Source: Cudoniella acicularis (taxonomy: Eukaryota; Ascomycota; Leotiomycetes; Helotiales; Helotiaceae). From it: 28,794 nt of DNA. Every line of letters begins with the position of its first letter. The first letter of the stretch is position 1. Shown here piece after piece: positions 22,414 to 28,794 of the stretch. The stretch lies in contig JAAMPI010000659.1 of assembly GCA_013054445.1 (NCBI GenBank), forward strand, positions 1 through 28,794, written 5' to 3'. The notes below the pieces were generated by a model, which saw only the letters and a program-made list of their open reading frames with translations, made no database searches and was not told the DNA's origin. Made by a program: the position numbers and the translations under genes.

Positions 22414-23156
22414 AGAAATATCTCGAGATGATGTAAAATACCATTCATGGCCACACTCACGACGACTGCCAACTGTGTATCTTAAATGACAGATACGGCC
22501 GGTTCTATTTGTTGTATAACACCACTCCACTCTTCATCAATTGTCTTACAACAATGGCATGGCGGAGCGACTTGATGATTTTAGAGCGAAAAGGAAACAT
22601 GTAAAATAATGAACAAAAACAAATCAAAAGATTTTAAAAATAACTCATGGTCTGAGCTTGCTGCCTTGATTCCCCGGTGATTCGTCATGCGTGTTCATAG
22701 AAGAAGCTTCCGTTCTATAAAGGTGAACCAGCCTAGGTAACATCGCGCTTGAGATTCGGAATGTTATCCATCCAGCATGCAGTGAAACCCGTGCAAAGCT
22801 GTCTGCCTGCATCAGTTTCAGACTGGAAGCTGACGTTTTGTTGCCGAGCATCGGGGCGCAGCGCTAATTGAGTCACGTGTGGTAAATGACCCCACCAAGG
22901 CCAAAGGCTTCCTGTTCGCAAAGCAAACAGCAAATATCAAGGATAAACACACCTCTGCCATCCTCCTCCTACAATTTCCGAGCCTCGAGCAACCATCGTC
23001 CATAACAACCGCTCTCACAACATCCTACTGCTCTGTATGTCCAACCTTACGACTACCCCTCTTCTTAGAGGGGAAGTTCTCTTGTTATCGCAAGATGCTG
23101 ACGAGAACCAAAGCCTACCTATTGATTCAGCTTGTCGCACAAGCCTCATCTGAACC
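22414..23156. other. Intergenic region between hsp60 and cofilin
   Basis: It contains the hsp60 3' flank, with an A-rich stretch near 22595-22640, and the pyrimidine-rich cofilin promoter and leader. The plus-strand ORF 22879-23163 runs into the cofilin start in another frame and is not supported. Confidence 0.4.
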
Positions 23157-23969
23157 ATGGTAAGTTATCTCAACACACATGTGCTCCTCATAGTACGTGC
23201 TAACCTGTCCTCCGAATACAGTCTCAATCCGGGTCAGTCCTACCACACTTCCATTGTCTCCACGAATCCGAGATAGCCTCGAGTTGCCAGGCTCTAGTGA
23301 TCACGATAACTCCAACGGAACATAATTGGCAACCATAGCTGACAAGGAGTGAGGAAACAGGGTCAATATCGCGGCCGAGTGCATCAGCAAATTCAACGAG
23401 TTGAAGCTCAATAAGAATCTCAAGTTCATCATATACAAGCTCACAGACGATTACTCGGAGATTGTCGTTGAAGAGGCCAGCCCAAATGGCGACTGGGACG
23501 TGTTCCGTGAGAAGCTCATTAATGCTCAATCTAAGAACAAGAGGGTATGTTACATTTACGGGCACCTGCTCGAGTTGCCCAAAGTCCATAGACTGACTAC
23601 AAAACAGGGCGCAGTTGGCAAGGGCCCAAGATATGCCATCTATGACTTCAGCTATGAACTAGCTTCGGGTGAGGGATCAAGGTAAAATCTAAGAGTCCAG
23701 TTGAGATTTGCAGGGCTAACAGTTTTGCAGAAGCAAGATTACCTTTATCGCGTGGTCGCCCGATGATGCTGGCATCCAGGTTTGTTATGCTCAGCCCTCC
23801 AATTCCAGGTTCGCACTAACGATTTCCAAAGCCCAAGATGACTTATGCCTCATCCAAGGATGCTCTCAAGCGCGCCCTCAATGGTGTTGCTATTGAAATT
23901 CAAGCCAACGACACAGATGACATTGAGTACCAATCGGTCCTTGCAAAGGTCAGCAAGGGATTGGCATAG
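23157..23969 (+). CDS. cof1: Cofilin (ADF/cofilin actin-severing protein)
   Basis: Cofilin binds ADP-actin, severs filaments and speeds actin turnover in the cytoplasm and cortical patches. Six exons give 152 residues: 23157-23159 (the ATG alone), 23222-23232 (11 nt), 23361-23544, 23608-23681, 23731-23779 and 23832-23969. All introns are GT-AG with phases that restore one ADF-H domain. The N-terminus reads [20 protein letters not shown], with an early regulatory serine region as in yeast Cof1. [20 protein letters not shown] and [31 protein letters not shown] are the diagnostic actin-binding parts, and SKGLA ends the protein. Length is typical for fungi. The start is chosen because the tiny first exon is followed by a perfect GTAAGT and by the conserved Ser codons. 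Confidence 0.96.
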
Positions 23970-24332
23970 ATTCGTATTTCCAGTATGTCACGATAATGGG
24001 AGTGATGCGGGAGTGGTAGAGGGAAACGTGCTGAAGGATGGGAATTGGAGGTTGCGTTTCATTGGTGCTGCGTATTTGGCCTGCATGAATGCATGGTGGG
24101 GTTACAGTCTTGTCAACTCTCGGGCTTTCTTCGATCTCTCTTGGTAAGCAAGATGAAATACCAGTGTTTTTGTTGGAGCAGCATGAGATATGAAGACATC
24201 AAAAGCTACTTCTTAAAATGCATGGCACTTCACCCCTGTCCCTTATATTTGTCTAATGTTTTTCCTCCATTATGCAAACCTAAACGCCATGCTTAAGACA
24301 TTAAAAGCAATCAATCCCCTCTGGTTATAAAC
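23970..24332. other. Convergent intergenic region between cofilin and get5
   Basis: The 3' flanks of two convergent genes meet here. No extra ORF, repeat or hairpin stands out. Confidence 0.4.
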
Positions 24333-25023
24333 CTAGCCCTTAATCGCAGCCCTAAAAATTCCATGAACCCTCTCCCCCTCCCCCTCCCCTTCATCCTTCA
24401 GCCTCTGCACTAGGAATCCCTTCAAATCACTCCAAAACTCCTCCGTCTTCAAAATCTCCTCTCCCTTCCCAATCCCCACATCCAGCGGCTCCTTCTCCTC
24501 CACACTCGGCCCCTTCTTTACCGCCGCCGCACCACCTATGATCATAATTCCAAACTCAACCATCGCGCCCGGCTTCGCCGCCACTTCTTCCCCTACCACA
24601 TCCTTCAGCACCTTACTATCCACCACCGGCTTTTTATTATACAATATTCTTAGTGCCTTTACTGGAATACCCTCATTCTCCGCAAGCTGTTCCTTTATAT
24701 CGAGAATCGAAGTAGTAAGGGCTTGGTCTTTCAGTGTGATGTCGAGGGGTGGGTTGCGGGTGCTTTTTAGGATGAGGGTGAGTGTGGGTGTGCTGCCGAG
24801 TGCTTGAGAGGTTTTCTGGCGCTTGGCTAGAGGAGGGCCAGTGGATTTGGGGAGGATGAACTGTTAAGATACTGATTAGTGGACGTTTTGCGTGGAAGAG
24901 GGGAATACATACAGCTGAGCGCGCAGGGTAGGATTTCGGGTCTTCGAAGTGGGTTGGGGAGAGCTTATTTGGTCTGTTATCGAGCGTCGTCAAGAATGAC
25001 TTTGCGAAAGATAATTCCGTCAT
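24333..25023 (-). CDS. get5: Get5/Mdy2-like ubiquitin-like protein of the tail-anchored protein pathway
   Basis: Get5 pairs with Get4 and, through its ubiquitin-like domain, docks Sgt2, so that tail-anchored proteins pass to Get3 for insertion in the ER. Two exons, 25023-24913 and 24860-24333, with a 52-nt intron (GTATGT...TAACAG), give 212 residues, the size of yeast Get5. The N-terminal MTELSFAKSFLTTLD with SYPARSA then FILPK fits the Get4-binding part of fungal homologues. The ubiquitin-like fold runs from about residue 64 (TLTLILKSTRNPPLDITL) through KEQLAENEGIPVKALRILYNKK to about 140. The end (EEFWSDLKGFLVQRLKDE, then IFRAAIKG) fits the C-terminal dimerisation helix region. The name rests on domain order and length recalled for the family. 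Confidence 0.85.
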
Positions 25024-25264
25024 CTTTTATAATGTTCGCATGAAGCCTGCAGAATGCGACTGAGATCTTGAATTTGGGTTTAAAGCGCAATAAAGCTTAT
25101 TAGGTGAAGTTAATTCGGAGGGATAATCGAAAGTCTTGGCACAAGCGGGCGCTAGCGGACCGAAATCATATCAGCACATTTTCCCTCAAAAAAGTTTCCA
25201 GAACCGAAGCTTTCAACACCAAATTTCGTAACTTTCGAATTCCCCCACCACGAAAATCGCAAAT
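25024..25264. promoter_or_regulatory. Shared bidirectional promoter of get5 and nop2
   Basis: Only 241 bases separate the two divergent start codons, so both promoters must share this space. A TATAAAAG reading on the minus strand ends immediately before the get5 ATG and is too close to act as its TATA box. No known ribosome-biogenesis promoter element is seen. Confidence 0.6.
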
Positions 25265-27343
25265 ATGGGTGTCGGACGGCGCATGAAGAAACAAGGTCCG
25301 CCTGAGCCACTCGACGAAGCGCATTTTACGAATTTGAAGCGCAAAGCGGGAATGTCTGTTGCAGAATCGAGGGCAGAATCACAGCAGTATGTCAAGAAGC
25401 GCCGAACAAATGGAGATGGGGAGGGGAAGAAAAATAAGAAAAATTCTTCTTCTGGGGTGAAGGATAAGAAGGGAAAGGGGGAGAAGAAAGCGCCGTTTAC
25501 CAATGGGTTGCCTGTGGTGGTGAAAAAGAGCAAGAGCAATAAGAAGCCGGAGGCGGTGCCGTTGCCAATGTCGGATGAGGAGATGGATGCGGACTCTGAC
25601 ACGAATGATCTGATGAATGATGAGTTTGATGATTTGTCTGGGGGAGATTCAGAGGAGGTGGAGGGGCTTAAAGACGACTTTTTGGATTCAGGTGGGGAGA
25701 GTGATGAGGTTTATGATTCGGAAGATGATCATCATCCTAAAGCCATGTTCTCAGAGGACGAAGACGAGTCGGATGCGGAGGAAAAGTTGACGGCGGCGAA
25801 TATTGCGGGCCTCTCGAGGAAACTTGATGATCAAATGGCAAAAGAGGCTGAGGATGCGGAGGCAGAATTGCAGGAAGCTGCTTTACAAACAAATATTGCT
25901 GGGGACCGACCTCATATTCTGGACAGCGATGACGAGAGTGATGCTGGAGGAGTCAAGACGAATGCTTTATTAGCACCGGATCTACAATTGCTACGGACGC
26001 GGATCAACGACACCGTTCGAGTATTGGATGATTTCTCAAATCTGTCAGAAGAAGGGCGATCGAGAGCAGAGTACACTGCACAATTGATCAAGGACATATG
26101 CACGTATTATGGCTACTCTCAATACCTCGCCGAAAAGCTCTTCAACCTCTTCCCTCCAAAAGAAGCATTTGCTTTCTTCGAAGCAAACGAAACCGCCCGC
26201 CCCGTCGTTATCAGAACCAATACCCTTCGTACCCATCGTCGAGATCTAGCAACAGCTCTCATTAACAGAGGCGTAACACTCGAGCCAGTCGGAAAATGGT
26301 CCAAAATTGGTCTGCAAGTCTTCGAGAGTGCGGTTCCACTAGGAGCAACACCCGAATACTTGGCAGGCCACTACATCCTCCAAGCCGCCTCCTCCTTCCT
26401 CCCCGTTATGGCACTTGCACCCCAAGAAAACGAGCGCGTCCTCGATATGGCTGCCGCCCCGGGAGGGAAAACTACCCATATCGCCGCACTGATGAAAAAC
26501 ACTGGTTGCATCTTCGCCAACGATAGCAATAAAACTCGAGCCAAGGGTCTCATCGGTAACATCCACCGCTTAGGTGCCAAGAACACTATCGTATGCAACT
26601 ACGACGCGCGAGAATTCCCAAAAGTGATGGGTGGTTTTGATCGTGTGCTCCTGGATGCACCCTGTTCCGGTACAGGCGTCATCGCCAAAGACCCCAGCGT
26701 CAAAACCAACAAGACGGAGAAAGATTTCCTCATGCTACCACATCTACAAAAGCAGCTCCTCCTAGCAGCCATCGATTCCGTAGACCACGCTTCCAAAACA
26801 GGCGGTTACATCGTCTATTCAACTTGCTCCGTCACAGTCGAGGAAAACGAGCAAGTCGTCCAATACGCGCTCTCGAAACGGCCGAATGTAAAACTCGTCG
26901 AGACAGGTTTAGTATTCGGGAAGGAAGGATTCACGGCTTACATGGGCAAGTCATTTGATCGAAGCATGAAGATGACAAGGAGGTATTATCCACATGCATA
27001 CAACGTCGACGGATTCTTCGTTTCAAAATTCAAGAAAACCGGCCCATCATCGTCTGGCTCTTCCTCTGGCTCCACTTCGACAAACGGAACCAAGAAAGAA
27101 GAAATCGACGACTTAGATATCGATAAGCGACCAATTCCCGAGAACGAGGAAGAGGCAAAGGAGGATGATTTTGGAGGCTGGGATGAAGAGGAAGATGAGG
27201 TGTATATTGAGCGTGCGAAGAGGAGCTTGTTAAGGAAGAAGGGTGTTGATCCGAAGGCGAGGAGGGGGGATGAGAGTAAAAAGGAAAAGAGTAATGGGTC
27301 AGCTAAAAGTGGGAAGGAGAAAAAAGTCAATAAGGATAAATAA
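25265..27343 (+). CDS. nop2: Nop2-type 25S rRNA cytosine-C5 methyltransferase
   Basis: This nucleolar enzyme methylates one cytosine of large-subunit rRNA (m5C2870 in yeast 25S) with S-adenosylmethionine and is needed for 60S assembly. A single exon encodes 692 residues. The N-terminal about 230 residues are basic then strongly acidic (KKRRTNGDGEGKKNKK, then D/E-rich runs), as in Nop2/p120. The RsmB/NOP methylase fold starts near residue 280. DMAAAPGGKTTH (394-405) is the cofactor-binding motif. DAPCSGTGV carries the motif IV cysteine C467, and YSTCS holds the motif VI catalytic C521. VDGFFVSKFKK ends the domain, and a charged tail follows. Length matches the family. The ATG at 25265 is the first in frame. 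Confidence 0.97.
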   Translation: MGVGRRMKKQGPPEPLDEAHFTNLKRKAGMSVAESRAESQQYVKKRRTNGDGEGKKNKKNSSSGVKDKKGKGEKKAPFTNGLPVVVKKSKSNKKPEAVPLPMSDEEMDADSDTNDLMNDEFDDLSGGDSEEVEGLKDDFLDSGGESDEVYDSEDDHHPKAMFSEDEDESDAEEKLTAANIAGLSRKLDDQMAKEAEDAEAELQEAALQTNIAGDRPHILDSDDESDAGGVKTNALLAPDLQLLRTRINDTVRVLDDFSNLSEEGRSRAEYTAQLIKDICTYYGYSQYLAEKLFNLFPPKEAFAFFEANETARPVVIRTNTLRTHRRDLATALINRGVTLEPVGKWSKIGLQVFESAVPLGATPEYLAGHYILQAASSFLPVMALAPQENERVLDMAAAPGGKTTHIAALMKNTGCIFANDSNKTRAKGLIGNIHRLGAKNTIVCNYDAREFPKVMGGFDRVLLDAPCSGTGVIAKDPSVKTNKTEKDFLMLPHLQKQLLLAAIDSVDHASKTGGYIVYSTCSVTVEENEQVVQYALSKRPNVKLVETGLVFGKEGFTAYMGKSFDRSMKMTRRYYPHAYNVDGFFVSKFKKTGPSSSGSSSGSTSTNGTKKEEIDDLDIDKRPIPENEEEAKEDDFGGWDEEEDEVYIERAKRSLLRKKGVDPKARRGDESKKEKSNGSAKSGKEKKVNKDK

Positions 27344-28248
27344 ATGGTCTAGGTTAGCGAGCATTATACGAGCGTACGAGCATTATGAATGGATGCTTGC
27401 TTGTTTTCTCATGTTTGATCAAATCTTGCCTTGGGCTTTCCTCATATACACGTGATCTTTACCCTCTCATTCCCCCTTTTTCTTCGCTTGAAATGCTGGA
27501 GGTCTTGGCAAAGCCAATACCAATGAACTACTTAATATCCAATCTGGGTTCTCTTCCTATGCTGCCCTCTTTTCGTTTAAAAGTGCATTATCCTTTTTTT
27601 TTTTTTCAGCGGTCGAGTTATCTAGGTTTCTTTTTCTATGTTCGCTTACTTAATGTAGATGATCTTTTTTTCCCTAAATCTTATGATATGTGAAGCTCTC
27701 ATGTCTGTGTGCCTGTGTCTGGGCTGACAAATGAATTTGGTTCTAAAGGCCAAAGATTTAAATGTGAACATTTTGTTGTGGAATAGTGTGTGGTTTGAAG
27801 GTTTATGTTGGCAACAAGGCCGGGGGGGGAGGGGGGGGGGGGGTAAATTGATACTTGGTCTTGTGTTTGATTTAAGCTTTTGCTTTGGGCTGGGCAGGGA
27901 AGCAATGGCTGTAAATAAGTCACATCAGTTCAATCTTTTAGCTTTGTGGTGGGGAGAGGGTTTATTTTTATTTATATTTTGTTGTGCCTTCAATTTTTCA
28001 GCGGTTTGTGTTCTAAGGTGAAGGAAACACTTCAAAGTTATGGCGTAAATACGAATGTTGTTTCAGTTCTGGTGAGGTAAGGTGAGAGAACGGATGCATT
28101 AGTTTATATTATTGTCTTTTAGATGATATTACATAAGAGGATGATGTTTATTTTGTGAAGTGTTTGTAGATGGACTGATGCCGCACCGCTGAAGAAAAAC
28201 ACCACCACAAATCTCTATCCCACTCTAAATCCTCCACCTCTTTCCCTC
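27344..28248. other. Convergent intergenic region with homopolymer tracts
   Basis: The 3' flank of nop2 and of the minus-strand gene at the right edge. It contains a T run near 27592-27606 and a G tract at 27822-27843. Small plus-strand ORFs here are chance. Confidence 0.4.
27822..27843 (+). repeat. Poly-G tract
   Basis: Eight Gs, one A, then thirteen Gs, in AT-rich surroundings between two converging genes. The tract could form a G-quadruplex on the plus strand. Exact length may suffer from sequencing slippage. Confidence 0.85.
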
Positions 28249-28794
28249 TCACAACCTCCCCACGAACTCCCCCCTCCCAACCTCCACCGCATGCGCCCTA
28301 CCCCCTTGCTCCAAAACACCCCCCATACTCCAAACCTCCACCCAATGCACCTTAACACTTACCCCCTCCCCCCTCCACCACCATTCAATCAGGGCATCCA
28401 ACCTCCTCAACTGCTCCACCACCTGTTCCGGCAACTCTCTTCCTTCCTCCCACAACCCCATTAACAACGCGAAGAAATCCCACGAACAAGTAATCAGGAT
28501 AAACAAGTCCATTTTCTCTTTCGGATTCTCTTTCGTTACTTTAGAGAAAATAGATAGAGCTTCGAGCGCTGCTGTAATCTCCGCTAACAGCCTCCCGTTT
28601 CGCTCATTCTCAGCGTCCGAAACCGAATAAGAAGAAGGGGAAAGCGTGACATGACCGGTGAGAAATTCCTCGGAAACTGGGTAAGAAGTGAACAGCCATT
28701 CGAGCTCAGGACAAGGTTGCGGTTTTAGCTGGTCTGTGATAATAGACCAGGTAACGCGGTTTGATTGATTTAGAGAAGAGTGGCCGGAGATCCA
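28249..28794 (-). CDS. 3' part of an unrecognised gene, cut by the window edge
   Basis: A minus-strand frame is open from the last base of the window to a TGA at 28249-28251: 181 residues, with no start needed inside the window. It reads WISGHSSLNQSNRVTW at the edge, then ELEWLFTSYPVSEEFLTGHV, LLAEITAALEALSIFSKV, MDLFILITCSWDFFALLMGL and WEEGRELPEQVVEQLRRLD. The end is W/V/G/E-rich and may be less constrained, because the plus strand there is a C-rich tract. Helical, soluble character dominates, and the LFILITCSWDFFALLMGL part is hydrophobic. An in-frame GGGTAAGTG in the last 60 codons could be an intron donor that changes the C-terminus. The family is not recognised. Confidence 0.65.
   Translation of the reverse strand, partial: WISGHSSLNQSNRVTWSIITDQLKPQPCPELEWLFTSYPVSEEFLTGHVTLSPSSYSVSDAENERNGRLLAEITAALEALSIFSKVTKENPKEKMDLFILITCSWDFFALLMGLWEEGRELPEQVVEQLRRLDALIEWWWRGEGVSVKVHWVEVWSMGGVLEQGGRAHAVEVGRGEFVGRL

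Noticed and set aside
25213..25602. Minus-strand ORF opposite the nop2 start
   Set aside because: It is a phenylalanine/serine-rich shadow of the lysine-rich nop2 N-terminus.

Overview
The window looks like nuclear DNA of a filamentous ascomycete (Pezizomycotina). Genes have short GT-AG introns of about 45-190 nt with CTAAC/CTGAC-like branch sites. Intergenic DNA is pyrimidine-rich around genes and turns AT-rich and repeat-laden in one block. The recognisable products (Hsp60, cofilin, Get5/Mdy2, Nop2) are conserved fungal housekeeping proteins. A Leotiomycete origin is my guess from general protein character only. There are no rRNA or tRNA genes, no CRISPR array and no intact transposon.

Left part (1-6.6 kb). 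Two same-strand genes (851-1807 and 2746-4167) each begin with a short Myb/SANT-like helical domain followed by a low-complexity tail. Their first introns fall at the same aligned position and phase. A small minus-strand ORF with a mitochondrial-presequence-like start (1984-2241) lies between them. A four-exon gene of unknown function (5260-6541) follows.

Middle (6.5-20.4 kb). From 6.5 to 9.8 kb there is gene-poor, AT-rich DNA with a decayed higher-order tandem repeat (6.9-7.4 kb) and no convincing gene. Then comes a TATA-driven transcription unit whose predicted leader spans about 1.4 kb, with two UTR introns. It encodes an 828-residue, probably nuclear, low-complexity protein (11803-14362). 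From 14.4 to 20.4 kb I see only a doubtful 266-codon antisense ORF, a decayed minus-strand gene (about 17315-18230) and a duplicated 153-nt segment that stays open on the minus strand.

Right part (20.4-28.8 kb). This is a compact housekeeping block: mitochondrial chaperonin hsp60 (four exons), cofilin (six exons, including an ATG-only exon and an 11-nt microexon), get5 on the minus strand, and nop2 diverging from it across a 241-bp shared promoter. The 3' part of an unidentified minus-strand gene runs off the right edge. These genes serve separate pathways (mitochondrial folding, actin turnover, tail-anchored protein delivery, ribosome assembly), so the order looks like ordinary fungal gene packing and not a functional cluster. 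I found no convincing new multi-gene system. The best leads are the ATG-free spliced leader, the shared intron position of the two Myb-like genes, the uORF that ends one base before a start codon, and the decayed gene and repeats of the middle block.
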